Source of the DNA: Alviniconcha marisindica
Taxonomy: Eukaryota > Mollusca > Gastropoda > Provannidae
Assembly (NCBI GenBank): GCA_018857735.1
Contig: JABMCL010002073.1
Coordinates: forward strand, 165,001 to 229,000
Reading direction: 5' to 3'
Length of the DNA: 64,000 nucleotides
Every line of letters begins with the position of its first letter. Position 1 is the first letter of the stretch. Positions 1-10,526 of this stretch are shown here, in pieces. The notes under the pieces were generated by a model. The model saw nothing but the letters and a program-made list of their open reading frames with translations. It did not search any database and was not told the origin of the DNA. Made by a program: the position numbers and the translations under genes.

Positions 1-1405
1 TCCGTGAAAGAGGAGAAAGAGACAATTAAGGAAGTGGGAGAGAGAGGACAGGAGGAAAGAACACTAGTTGGAAGTGCAGGTTTGAGAAATGCGGTTGACC
101 TGAAATAATAAGACTTATTCCCCCTGAGAAAGAGGGGAAAAAGACAATAAGGAAATGGGAGAGAAGAGGAACAGGAGGAAAGAACACTAGGCTGGCACTC
201 AGTGCAGGTTTGCAGTTAAACTGCGGTTGACCGCTAAATAATAATGATTATTAACCACTGAAAAGAGGAGAAAGAGACATTAAGGAGTAGAGAAAAGGAA
301 AAAGGAAAAAACCGGTTGGACCGTGAGGTTTGCAGAAAGCGGTTCCTGCTAAATAACTTTTTATTAACCCCATCGTAAAAGAGCAGGGACTACTAAGGAA
401 GTGGGCAGAGATTAAAGGTCAGGAAAAAATATTCCCTGCAGCTTTGGGTTAAAATGTTGTTATGAAATAGCCTTAAGCTTTTAACTACCACTGGGGGGAG
501 CAATTGGGAGTTGGTGGTGGGTTGGTGTCAGGAAAGCATTCCTGCTTTGGCCCCAGTGCAGGTTTGCAGTTTCTTGACTTTGTTTTTGCTGATTTACTGC
601 CATCCGTAAAAGAGGAGATATTTGTATTTAAGGAAGCCGTGCAGAAAAAGAGGTTAACATGCTTCAGGCCAAGCCCGGTGGCATCAGTGAGGTTTCAGTT
701 AAACTGCGTTGACTGTAAATGGACTTAAGACTTATTAACCCCACTCCGTGAAAGAGGGAAAGAGAAATTAAGGAAGTGGGAGAGGGGAGAGGTTAACAGG
801 CAGGAAGCAATAGGTTGGACTAGGAGGGAGAAGGGTGAGAAAAAACAAGACTTATTAAATGGAAAAAGGAGAAAGAGACAAAAGAAGTGGGAAGAAGAGG
901 TTAACAGGCAGGCCAAAGAACACTAGGCTTGGAAGGAGGTTTGAGAAACGAGGTGAGTAAATAATTAAGATTATTAACCCCAGTGAAAGAGGAGAAAGAA
1001 AACAATTAAGGAAGGGGAGAGAAGAGGAAAGGGTCAGGCAAAGAAATAGGAATTGGCACTCAGTGAGGTTGCAGAAAGCGGTTGACCTGCTAAATAACTT
1101 AATGACTTATTAACCCCACTCCGTGAAAGAGGAGAAAGAGACAATTAAGGAAGTGGGAGAGAAGAGGTTAACAGGCTTCAGGCCAAAGCAACACTAGGCT
1201 TGGCACTCAGTGCAGGTTTGCAGTTAAACTGCGGTTGACCTGCTAAATAACTTAATGACTTATTAACCCCACTCCGTGAAAGAGGAGAAAGAGACAATTA
1301 AGGAAGTGGGAGAGAAGAGGTTAACAGGCTTCAGGCCAAAGCAACACTAGGCTTGGCACTCAGTGCAGGTTTGCAGTTAAACTGCGGTTGACCTGCTAAA
1401 TAACT
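1..1405. repeat. Degenerate tandem repeat, unit about 147-150 bp
   Basis: A purine-rich unit recurs with landmarks CTCCGTGAAAGAGGAGAAAG, AACACTAGGCTTGGCACTC and AACTGCGGTTGACC. The copies between about 1100 and 1405 are nearly identical. Those before 1100 are the same unit with many single-base and short deletions. No exon is supported here; it is probably intronic or upstream sequence of the VWC gene that follows. Confidence 0.85.
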
Positions 1406-1430
1406 TAATGACTTATTAACTACACACTGT

Positions 1431-1574
1431 GTGAGAGTGGGAGAGACGATGAACAAGTGGAGGCAGGGGGGAGGGGGGGGGGGGTGGAAAAAGGAGAGAA
1501 GGTGGAGAGAAAAAAGGCGAGAAGGGAAAGAGAGAAGATGGCAGGAGGGAAGAGAGAAAGATGGAATTAGGAGA

Positions 1575-1617
<43 letters not shown>

Positions 1618-1700
1618 AAGATAGAAGAATTAAAGGGAAAAGTGAGAAATTAAAAAATTTAAGTGAGGGAGAGAGAGAGAGAGAGAGAGAGGAGGGCCAA
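1431..1700. repeat. GA-rich low-complexity tract with (GA)n
   Basis: Purine-only sequence with a G-run near 1468-1485 and pure GA dinucleotides near 1568-1612 and 1670-1690. The open frames here are compositional artefacts. Confidence 0.9.
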
Positions 1701-1950
1701 CTGCTCCCCATTTAAAAGTTCAGCAGGGACTACTACAGTGTGTGGCCTGCCATTAATGTCATGAAGTATTCCTGCTAGCTTTGTTACTGTTGTTATGAAA
1801 TATGCCTGCTAGCTTTGCTACCACTGATGCTGTTGTTGTTGGTGGTGGTGGTGTCATGAAATATTCCTGCTGGCTTTGTTGTTTTTGTTTCTTTCTTTGT
1901 TTGTTGCTGATGCTGCCATTGTAAATAAACATGATTATTTGTTTTTTCAG

Positions 1951-2001
1951 GCAGCCGTGCAGAAGGAGATGTCTTCATGATTTCAGGTCGCGGAGGATCA
2001 T
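1951..2001 (+). CDS. Tentative upstream exon of the VWC-domain gene
   Basis: A 51-nt segment lies between a good acceptor (TTTTTTCAG at 1942-1950) and a consensus donor (GTGAGT at 2002). With two leading bases it reads SRAEGDVFMISGRGGS without a stop and leaves one base (T). That joins in phase to the next candidate exon at 2749, creating a Cys codon. Support is splice signals and phase only; no domain is recognisable. Confidence 0.4.
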
Positions 2002-2039
2002 GTGAGTTTCCTTGACTGCCTGATTGGTGGACTTGAACT

Positions 2040-2198
2040 GTTGGGGGGGGGGGGGGGAGATTGAGAGAGGGAGAGAATGGGGAAAGAGAGGAAGGATGGA
2101 GGAAGGGAGGGAGAGGGAGAGACAGAGGTGGGGAATGGAGAGGGGAAGAGAAAACAGAGAGAAAGAAGTTTGAGGGAGGCAAAGAGAGACAAGATGGA

Positions 2199-2265
<67 letters not shown>

Positions 2266-2324
2266 AAATTAAGGAGGAAGGGAGAGAGAAAGATGAAAGA
2301 AGGAAGAGAGAAATAGGAATTGAA

Positions 2325-2392
<68 letters not shown>

Positions 2393-2452
2393 GAAATTAA
2401 GGAGGAAGGGAGAGAGAAAGATGAAAGAAGGAAGAGAGAAATAGGAATTGAA

Positions 2453-2487
<35 letters not shown>

Positions 2488-2521
2488 CAGGGGAGGGGGA
2501 GGGGGGGGGGGGGGGGGGGGA
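2040..2521. repeat. GA microsatellite block with internal duplication and G-runs
   Basis: Contains three long (GA)n tracts (about 2202-2262, 2328-2388, 2453-2485), a duplicated segment around GGAGGAAGGGAGAGAGAAAG at 2273 and 2401, and G-runs near 2041-2056 and 2495-2520. Confidence 0.9.
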
Positions 2522-2748
2522 GGAAAGTGAGAAACTGAAAATACTACTCCTGAAATGATCGAGTCACAGAACAAGCTGCTTCCAACAGGATTGTACAGCA
2601 AGCAAACTTTCGTTTCAGAAACCAGGAAATAGTGGTACTGCCGAGACCTACTTTAGAGCGAATCAAACATGTGGCTCGTTTGAAGTAATGGGCCTGGTGG
2701 CTGCAGCTCCAGTGATACGTAAATTAAATGAACTGTATGATGTTTCAG

Positions 2749-2787
2749 GTGCCAATGGAAGTCTCAGCAATGGTGCCGGCAACAAGC
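2749..2787 (+). CDS. Tentative short linker exon of the VWC-domain gene
   Basis: A 39-nt segment follows the acceptor TGTTTCAG (2741-2748) and ends at a perfect donor GTAAGT (2788). Read with two leading bases it gives ANGSLSNGAGNK, a Gly/Ser/Asn linker, and leaves one base (C). That base joins with CG at 3581 to form Pro just before the first Cys of the VWC module. A longer exon starting at acceptor 2618 is also open to 2787, but its phase does not fit the 1951-2001 exon. Confidence 0.5.
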
Positions 2788-3039
2788 GTAAGTTTCCTGG
2801 AATTCTTTTGTCCATTTCTTTGTGCTTATTTGTCCCCTATTTGATCCTACAGAGGATGTGCCTCTGGTGGAGTTTATGTACCTTGTCTTTACACGCGTGC
2901 CAGGTGAGAGTTACCGTAGGCGACTCGGGTCTTTGTTGTTTACTTGCGTTACGCATTTCAAGCGCTAATTAACTCCCTTACGTGGCGATTCTTATTTGTC
3001 CACTGTTCTTGTTTCATTCGGAGGATTGTGGACAGCAAA

Positions 3040-3570
3040 TGGCAATGGTTATGATGATGGTGATGATGTTGATGATGACGACGATGATGATATCTGGTCA
3101 CAACAGTGTACCTATAAAGGTCAGGAGTACAGCATGGGTGAGAAGTGGAATGATGATGGTGACATTGAGGATGATGATGATGATGATGTGTCTGATCTCA
3201 CAGCAGTGTGTACCTAGAAAGGTGTGTACACCTATAAAGGTCTAGAGTATGTACCACATGAGCATGAAGTGGAATAATGATGATGAAGATGATGATGATG
3301 GATGATAACGATGATGATAATGATGATGATCATGTCTGTCTGGTCTTACAGAGGTGTGTATACCTAGGTCTAGAGTATGTACCACATGAGCTTGAAGTGG
3401 AATAATGATGATGATGATGATAGATGATAATGATGATGATCATGTCTGTCTGGTCTTACAGAGGTGTGTATACCTAGGTGTAGAGTATGTACCACATGAC
3501 CATGAAGTGGAATGATGATGATGATGATGATGATGACGGATGATAATGATGATGATGACCATGTCTGCCC
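3040..3570 (+). repeat. GAT microsatellite interleaved with decayed copies of a VWC exon
   Basis: Four blocks of GATGAT repeat alternate with fragments resembling the first half of the true exon at 3581. The clearest, at about 3103-3160, still reads CTYKGQEYSMGEKWND, against CTYKGQEYRTGDKWQD in the real exon. Later copies near 3206-3275, 3340-3400 and 3460-3512 keep the acceptor-like TCTTACAG and the GGTGTGTA start but carry stops. In each copy the second half of the exon is replaced by GAT repeat. Confidence 0.7.
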
Positions 3571-3580
3571 GGTCTTACAG

Positions 3581-3695
3581 CGGTGTGTACCTACAAGGGT
3601 CAGGAGTACCGCACAGGCGACAAGTGGCAGGATGGCTGCGACAAGAACTGCACTTGCAGGGATGGTAACCTGGGATACTATCAGTGTGACGACTT
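3581..3695 (+). CDS. VWC module 1, first exon
   Basis: Acceptor GGTCTTACAG ends at 3580; donor GTGAGT begins at 3696. It reads VCTYKGQEYRTGDKWQDGCD followed by KNCTCRDGNLGYYQC, the N-terminal half of a VWC module (CTC motif present). It starts with two bases of a split codon and ends with two. Confidence 0.88.
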
Positions 3696-4676
3696 GTGAG
3701 TAACGCTTTGCTTTGCAAAGAAACAAAAATCTGAAGCAAGAATGGCTGCTAGCATCCTGAAAACAGGACCCGAACGCGTAAAGGGTTCAAGAGAACGCAA
3801 TTTATTAGGACAAAAAAGCACAATCTAGAAATTTTCAGGGTAGTCCCCTTTGTCAAGCTACAAAACGACACTTAAAAAAACAGTTAAACAGTGAAAAACA
3901 ATGAAAAATGAGATGAGAAGCGAAATAACTTATCTTTTTTGGTGAGCTATGTTGTTTTTCTATCCAGTGCTTGGAAGAATTTGTCATTGTTTTTCACTGT
4001 TTGACTTTGTTGTTTTGTAGCTTGACAAAGGGGATTACCCTGAAAATTTCCAGATTGTGTTTTTGTCCTAATAAATAGCTTTTGTGTTTTTGTCCTAATA
4101 AATAGTGTGTGTGTTTCTCCTGCACTTTCAGCTCCAGTTTAACTTCAACCATGTACTTCATTTTTGTGATGGGTGGGGGTCTCCTGAAGTCCGATCTATG
4201 TATTGGATAGGCTCTTGATAATTAAATCACAGACTTCCCATACCACTGCTGCATTGCCTTCAGCTAGGCTATCTTTCTCCTTTTTGTGGGTTGCTGTAAT
4301 GTAGACTCAGCTTCAAGACCAGGTGAATGACTTGATTGTGGGTGACCGTAAGTTATTAGAAGTTTGTCGACATCAAATGATGCAGTAACATGTTTTTTGA
4401 CTGCCAACAACTTAAGCTCCATGTAAAAAAAAAAAATCAAGCCACCAAAAGGCCACACAACTAAAAGCTGGATGCTTCCATGAGTGTCAACAACATATGT
4501 GCACTCACACAGGCACGCACACACTCATGTATACACACACACACACACACATGCACACACACACGCGCATGCGTGCACACACACATGCACGCATACACAC
4601 GCGTGTGCACGCACATACACACACTGTGCACATGTACGCATGCAAACATGCCTACAATCTCTCTCCCTCTCACTCA

Positions 4677-4753
<77 letters not shown>

Positions 4754-7700
4754 TCGCATAAGTGTACGCACGCGCACACACACACACACACACACACACA
4801 TCTGATTAGGTTTACCTAGGATGAGATGAGTAGAACTGCTTTGCAAGCCACATGCCACTGACAGTCATTCTGGTGTGTGTTGAACCAGGTGTCGCCGGTA
4901 CCAGACCCCTCTCCCTCAAGGATGCCACCTGAACAAGAAGCCGGGAGAGTGCTGCGATACCCTGGAGTGTCCTATCAGCCACGGTACTGAGCCACGCAGC
5001 CCATCACCCACCCCTCTCCCCGTCTTGTTGTAGTCCTAATAGTGCTTGTACTGGTAGTGGTAGTAGTAGGGGTCACAGTAGTGGTGGTAGTAGCTGTAGT
5101 AGTGGTCATATTAGTAGCAGCCCATCACCCACCCCTCTCCCCATCTTGTTGTAGTCCTAATAGTGCTTGTACTGGTAGTGGTAGTAGTAGGGGTCACAGT
5201 AGTGGTGGTAGTAGCAGGAGTAGTGGTCATATTAGTAGCAGTAGTAGTAGTGGTAGTAGTTATTGTAGTGGTCATATTAGTAGCAGCAGTAGTAGTGGTA
5301 GTAGCTGTAGTAGTGGTCATATTAGTAGAGTAGTAGTAGTGGCAGTAGCTGTAGTAGTGGTCATATCAGTAGAAGTAGTAGTAGTGGTAGTAGCTGTAGT
5401 AGTGGTCATAGTAGTAGTAGTAGTGGTAGTAGCTGTGGTAGTGGTCATATCAAAAGCAGTAGTAGAAGCAGTGGTGGTAACACTAGTATTATTAAAATTA
5501 GTGGTTGTACCCCCCCCACCCCCCCCACCCCCCCTGCTGTAGTAGTCCTAATAGTGGTTGTACTGGTAGTGGTAGTAGTAGGGGTCACAGTAGTAGTGGT
5601 AGTAGCTGTAGTAGTGGTCATATTAGTAGTAGTAGCGGTAGTAGCTGTGGTAGTGGTCATATCAACAGCAGTAGTAGAAGCAGTGGTGGTAACACTAGTA
5701 TTACTAAAATTAGTGGTTGTACCCCCCCCCCCTCCCCACGCTGTAGTAGTCCTAATAGTGGTTGTACTGGTAGTGGTAGTAGTAGGGGTCACAGTAGTGG
5801 TGGTAGTAGTGGTAGTAGTGGTCATATTAGCAGCAGCAGTAGTAGTGGTAGTAGCTATTGTAGTGGTCATATTAGTAGCAGCAGTAGTAGTGGTAGTAGT
5901 TATTGTAGTGGTCATATTAGTAGCAGCAGTAGTAGTGGTAGTAGCTGTAGTAGTGGTCATATTAGTAGCAGTATTAGTAGTGGTAGTTGCTGTGGTAGTG
6001 GTCATATTAGTAGCAGCAGTAGTAGTGGTAGTAGCTGTAGTAGTGGTCATATTAGTAGTAGTAGTGGTAGTAGCTGTAGTAGTGGTCATATCAGTAACAG
6101 TAGTAGTCGTGGTAGTAGCTGTAGTAGTGGTCATGTCAGTAGCAGTAGTAGTCGTGGAAGCAGCTGTAGTAGCGGTAGTAGCTGTAGTAATGGTCATATC
6201 AGTAGTAATGGTCATGTCAGTAGTAGTAGTAGCAGCTGTAGTATTGGGCAGATCAGTAGCAGTAGTAGCTGTGGTAGTGGTCATGTCAGTAGCAGTAGTA
6301 GCTGTAGTAGTGGTCATGTCATAGCAGTAGTAGTAGTGGTAGTAGTTGTACTAGTGGTCACGTCAGTAGCAGTAGTAGCTGTAGTAGTGGCATGTCATTA
6401 GCAGTAGTAGTAGTGGTAGTAGTTGTACTAGTGGTCATGTCAGTAGCAGTAGTAGCTGTAGTAGTGGCCATGTCATACTAGCAGTAGTAGTAGTGGTAGT
6501 AGTTGTATAGTGGAGTCATGTCAGTAGCAGTAGTAGCTGTAGTAGTGGTCATGTCATTAGCAGTAGTAGTAGTGGTAGTAGTTGTATTAGTGGTCATGTC
6601 AGTAGCAGTAGTAGCTGTAGTAGTGGTCATGTCATTAGCAGTAGTAGTAGTGGTAGTAGCTGTAGTAGTGGTCATGTCATTATCAGTAGTAGTAGTGGTA
6701 GTAGTTGTACTAGTGGTCATGTCAGTAGCAGTAGTAGCTGTAGTAGTGGTCATGTCATTAGCAGTAGTGGTAGTGGTTGTACTAGTGGTCATGTCAGTAG
6801 CAGTAGTAGCTGTAGTAGTGGTCATGTCATTAGCAGTAGTGGTAGTGGTTGTACTAGTGGTCATGTCAGTAGCAGTAGTAGCTGTAGTAGTGGTCATGTC
6901 ATTAGCAGTAGTGGTAGTGGTTGTACTAGTGGTCATGTCAGTAGCAGTAGTAGCTGTAGTAGTGGTCATGTCATTAGCAGTAGTGGTAGTGGTTGTACTA
7001 GTGGTCATGTCAGTAGCAGTAGTAGCTGTAGTAGTGGTCATGTCATTAGCAGTAGTAGTAGTAGTAGTTGTACTAGTGGTCATGTCAGTAGCAGTAGTAG
7101 CTGTAGTAGTGGCATGTCATCTAGCAGTAGTGGTAGTGGTTGTACTAGTGGTCATGTCAGTAGCAGTAGTAGCTGTAGTAGTGGTCATGTCAATAGCAGT
7201 AGTAGAGTATAGTTGTACTAGTGGTCATGTCGTAGCAGTAGTAGCGTAGTAGTGGTCAGTGTCATTAGCAGTAGTGAGGTAGTAGTTGTACTAGTGGTCA
7301 TGTCAGTAGCGAGTAGTAGCTGTAGTAGTGGCATGTCAATAGCGAGTAGTATGTGTAGTATAGTTGACAGTGGTCATATAGTGGTAGTAGCTAGTAGTGG
7401 TCTGTCATGAGTAGTAGTGTGGTAGTAGTGTATGTGTATGTTAGCCAGTAGTAGCTGTAGTGGTCATGTATTAGGTAGTAGTAGTGGTGTAGTTTACTTA
7501 GTGGTCATGTCAGTAGCAGGAGTAGCTGTAGTGTGGTCATGTCATAGCAGTGTGTGGTAGTGTTGTTGTACTGACTGGTAGTCAGTAGCAAGTACATGTA
7601 TAGTTGTCAATCTGGAGTAGCATAGCGTAGTGGTAGCACTGGTAGTGGTAGAAACAGTGGTTGCATTAGTGGTAGTAGCCATAGTAGTGGCAGTAGTAGT

Positions 7701-7989
7701 AGTCATCATAATTAGTAGTAGCGGTGTTAGCAGTAGCCAGAGCATTAGCTGTAGTGGTAATAGCATTGGTTGTGGTAGTGGTAGTGGTTGTAGTATTAGT
7801 CATAGGAGTGGTCATAATGGTGGTGCTAGTAGCGGCGGTCATTGTAGTAGCAGTGTGGTGGTGGTGTTGTTGTAGTTGTTGGACCCTGGAGTCCCTCATC
7901 TGCAAGTTGGAACCCCATTTCAGCCCGCAAATTCTGAGAAGGCATGCTGTAAAACTATTATGAGAAGAATGCATATCTCTCTCTCTCTC

Positions 7990-8050
<61 letters not shown>

Positions 8051-8175
8051 GTATAAATATATATAAATATACACATTATTAAGTTTATTTTAACTTAAAC
8101 TCTGTGGTATTACTGAGAGCTTTAATGTGTGCACTACAAATGAAAACAACAACATCAACAGACCTGCTCTTAAAG

Positions 8176-8220
<45 letters not shown>

Positions 8221-10168
8221 TGCGTGTGTGTGTGTGACATGTTTTAGACCAAGGCTGCTACTACCATGGGAACTTCTACCGCCAGGGTGAGATTTGGAAT
8301 GATGGCTGTGACTACAAGTGTACTTGCGAAGATGCCTCTACCGGGTTCTACACATGTCGCACAAGGTGGGTCTACCTGTATGTCTTTCGGTCTGCCATTA
8401 CTAACATCAATTTGCCTGTGGAGACTTGCTTGTCCTACAAGGTGTCAGTATTTTTAAATCAGTACATCTTTCTGTCCCTAATGATATGTATCAGGTGCTT
8501 TGACAACAAAACTGTACCTTGTCCTACAAGGTGTTGGTATTACTATTAGTAAATCAGCACATCTTTCTGTCCCTAATGATATGTATCAGGTGCTTTGACA
8601 ACAAAACTGTACCTTGTCCTACAAGGTGTCGGTATTAGTAAATCAGTACATCTTTCTGTCCCTAATGATATGCATCAGGTGCTTTGACAACAAAACTACC
8701 TTGTCCTACAAGGTGTCGGTATTAGTAAATCAATACATCTTTCTGTCCCTAATGATATGTATCAGGTGCTTTGACAACAAAACTGTACCTTGTCCTACAA
8801 GGTGTCGGTGTTAGTAAATCAGTACATCTTTCTGTCCCTAATGATATGCATCAGGTGCTTTGACAACAAAACTGTACCTTGTCCTACAAGGTGTCGGTAT
8901 TTTTAAATCAGTACATCTTTCTGTCCCTAATGATATGTATCAGGTGCTTTGACAACAAAACTGTACCTTGTCCTACAAGGTGTCGGTATTACTATTAGTA
9001 AATCAGTACATCTTTCTGTCCCTAATGATATGTATCAGGTGCTTTGACAACAAAACTGTACCTTGTCCTACAAGGTGTCTGTATTACTATTAGTAAATCA
9101 GTACATCTTTATGTCCCTAATGATATGCATCAGGTGCTTTGACAACAAAACTGTACCTTGTCCTACAAGGTGTCGGTATTAGTAAATCAGTACATCTTTC
9201 TGTCCCTAATGATATGTATCAGGTGCTTTGACAACAAAACTGTACCTTGTCCTACAAGGTGTCGGTATTAGTAAATCAGTACATCTTTCAGTCCCTAATG
9301 ATACGTATCAGGTGCTTTGACAACAAAACTACCTTGTCCTACAAGGTGTCGGTGTTAGTAAATCAGTACATCTTTCTGTCCCTAATGATATGCATCAGGT
9401 GCTTTGACAACAAAACTACCTTGTCCTACAAGGTGTCGGTATTAGTAAATCAGTATATCTTTATGTCCCTAATGATATGCATCAGGTGCTTTGACAACAA
9501 AACTGTACCTAGTTTCTAATTCAGTATGGGGATGGACACGTTGACAGCAAAACAGTGCCAGTATATATTTTTCAATCTAAACTGTGCCAGTATATATTTT
9601 TCAATCTAGTATGGGAATGGACACTTTAACAAAACAGTACCTACATATTTTTTTAATTTAGTATAAGGATGGACACTTTGACAACAGACGGTGCCTATAT
9701 AGTTTCTAATTTGGTATGGGGATGGGCACTTTGACCACAGCTTCTCACTTCAAACAGTAACAGTTAGCACACCGTAATCATAATGACAGACCAGAATTGT
9801 GTAAAACCCCATAACCATCTAGCTTGAAGCTCTAATGTGGGGATGGAAACGGGAGAGATTGATGAATTCTTCCCCCATTTATTGTGTTTTGTTGTTTTTG
9901 TTTCATTTTACAAGTCTGTCTGTGAAAGTCTTCTGTTTTGATGACACTAAGGCGCATTCCCAATGTGCCGTTTATGTACGTAGTGGCAACGACAATAAAA
10001 TACCGTCGTTGCTATCGTTGTGCCGTGCATCGATTGAACAGGTGTGTGACGTGGAACCTGCCCAATGAGTGCTACCTGGCTACTCCCCAACAAGGCAAGT
10101 GCTGTCCTGTGCCGGTGTGTCCAGCAGGTTTCGTCATCAGTTACCCACCAGGCTATCAGCAAGAGTAG
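3581..10168 (+). CDS. Secreted VWC-domain protein, 3' part of gene (4 firm exons)
   Basis: Gene-level entry for exons 3581-3695, 4889-4983, 8248-8365 and 10042-10168 (stop TAG 10166-10168). Every junction has GT-AG signals and the phases join into one frame. The product has two von Willebrand factor type C-like modules, each encoded by two exons. The first exon of a pair supplies C, DGC, CTC and a final C; the second supplies C, C, CC and CP, giving the ten-cysteine VWC pattern. VWC proteins are extracellular and often bind BMP/TGF-beta ligands or matrix; which applies here cannot be told. The protein ends shortly after the second module (YPPGYQQE). An AATAAA lies at 10287-10292. The signal peptide and 5' end are outside the window or unrecognised. 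Relatives could be kielin/chordin-like or mollusc matrix proteins. Confidence 0.85.
3799..4077. mobile_element. Fold-back / MITE-like element with long inverted arms
   Basis: The left arm (about 3799-3908, starting AATTTATTAGGACAAAAA) is the imperfect reverse complement of the right arm (about 3985-4077, ending TTTTTGTCCTAATAAAT). The arms share TCAAGCTACAAAAC / GTTTTGTAGCTTGA and the TTTTCAGGGTAGTCCCCTTTG / CAAAGGGGATTACCCTGAAAA block. An 80-bp non-palindromic centre separates them. The terminal 26 bp of the right arm are duplicated in tandem to about 4105. No clear target-site duplication was found. It lies in a VWC-gene intron. Confidence 0.8.
4495..4800. repeat. CA/CG-rich dinucleotide repeats, (CA)n
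   Basis: Interrupted CA repeats at 4535-4625, a long pure run at 4680-4748 and a shorter one near 4775-4800. The His/Thr-rich and Val/Cys-rich open frames on both strands are repeat artefacts. Confidence 0.95.
4889..4983 (+). CDS. VWC module 1, second exon
   Basis: Acceptor TTGAACCAG ends at 4888; donor GTACTG follows at 4984. It reads CRRYQTPLPQGCHLNKKPGE then CCDTLECPIS, with the CC and CP cysteines that close a VWC module. It starts with one base completing Leu and ends with one base (G). Confidence 0.85.
5030..7875. repeat. 2.8-kb AGT-type trinucleotide array with higher-order units
   Basis: Almost entirely built of AGT/GGT/AGC triplets (GTAGTAGTGGT, CATGTCAGTAGCAGTAG). There is a higher-order duplication of the opening segment containing TCCTAATAGTGGTTGTACTGG (about 5033, 5150, 5544, 5746), C-runs near 5510 and 5721, and a 63-bp-scale repeat from 6500 to 7150. 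From about 7200 to 7640 the triplet phase is lost through many small deletions. The whole array lies in the VWC-gene intron 4984-8247. Long Ser/Gly-, Val- or Thr-rich frames here are not genes. Confidence 0.95.
7978..8047. repeat. (CT)n followed by (GT)n microsatellite
   Basis: Short CT run then a long pure GT run. Confidence 0.95.
8176..8237. repeat. (GT)n microsatellite just upstream of a VWC exon
   Basis: The GT tract ends about 10 bp before the acceptor of the exon at 8248, so it sits where the polypyrimidine tract is expected. Confidence 0.9.
8248..8365 (+). CDS. VWC module 2, first exon
   Basis: Acceptor ATGTTTTAG ends at 8247; donor GTGGGT begins at 8366. It reads QGCYYHGNFYRQGEIWNDGC then DYKCTCEDASTGFYTCRT, paralogous to the exon at 3581 (YxGxxYxxGxxWxDGC, CTC). 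Phase matches both neighbours. Confidence 0.9.
8428..9512 (+). repeat. Tandem array, about 12 units of about 89 bp, each with an exon-like core
   Basis: The unit contains TATCAG then GTGCTTTGACAACAAAACTG, then TACCTTGTCCTACAAG, then GTGTCGGTATTAG. Most units differ by the presence of TATTAC or a GT deletion (AAAACTACC instead of AAAACTGTACC). The segment between the AG and the ACAAG|GT is 36 nt and would read CFDNKTVPCPT with flanking split Arg codons, in the phase of the surrounding exons. Splicing is possible but unproven. Confidence 0.85.
10042..10168 (+). CDS. VWC module 2, second and terminal exon
   Basis: Acceptor GATTGAACAG ends at 10041. It reads CVTWNLPNECYLATPQQGKC then CPVPVCPAGF and ends YPPGYQQE, stop TAG at 10166-10168. 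The CC and CP cysteines complete the second module. Confidence 0.88.
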
Positions 10169-10286
10169 CCGTGACGCATCGCACTCTCATACTCTGACAA
10201 ACTGATGCAAGACAGAACTACAAAGTGAAACACTTAAAGTGACATTTTCCTGAAGAAGATATATAAAAAGAACTTTAAAAAATACA

Positions 10287-10292
10287 AATAAA
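10287..10292 (+). terminator. Polyadenylation signal AATAAA of the VWC gene
   Basis: AATAAA lies 119 bp after the stop codon in an A-rich stretch, a plausible 3' end for the VWC transcript. Confidence 0.55.
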
Positions 10293-10495
10293 AAAACCGT
10301 CACACACGTACGTAGGAAGCCACGGTTCCATTGTTGCCGTTTGTTGATGTGTGTGTGTGCTTTATAAAAATGTTATTGTGCTTACCTCAGTAAGAGTGAA
10401 GGGAGGTGTGGTGCTTACCTTGTTTTACCATCATATTGTGTTTTGAAAAATATACCTGAAAACGTTTTTAATGTCAGAAGTGTCTTTTAATGTAT

Positions 10496-10526
<31 letters not shown>

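Noticed and set aside
1331..2601. Ser/Leu-rich and Arg/Glu-rich frames on both strands
   Set aside because: GA-rich microsatellite translations.
4480..4860. His/Thr-rich and Cys/Val-rich frames
   Set aside because: CA/GT dinucleotide repeat translations.
5042..7249. Long Ser/Gly-, Val- or Thr-rich open frames
   Set aside because: They are translations of an AGT triplet array; all frames are open and there are no splice or start signals of note.
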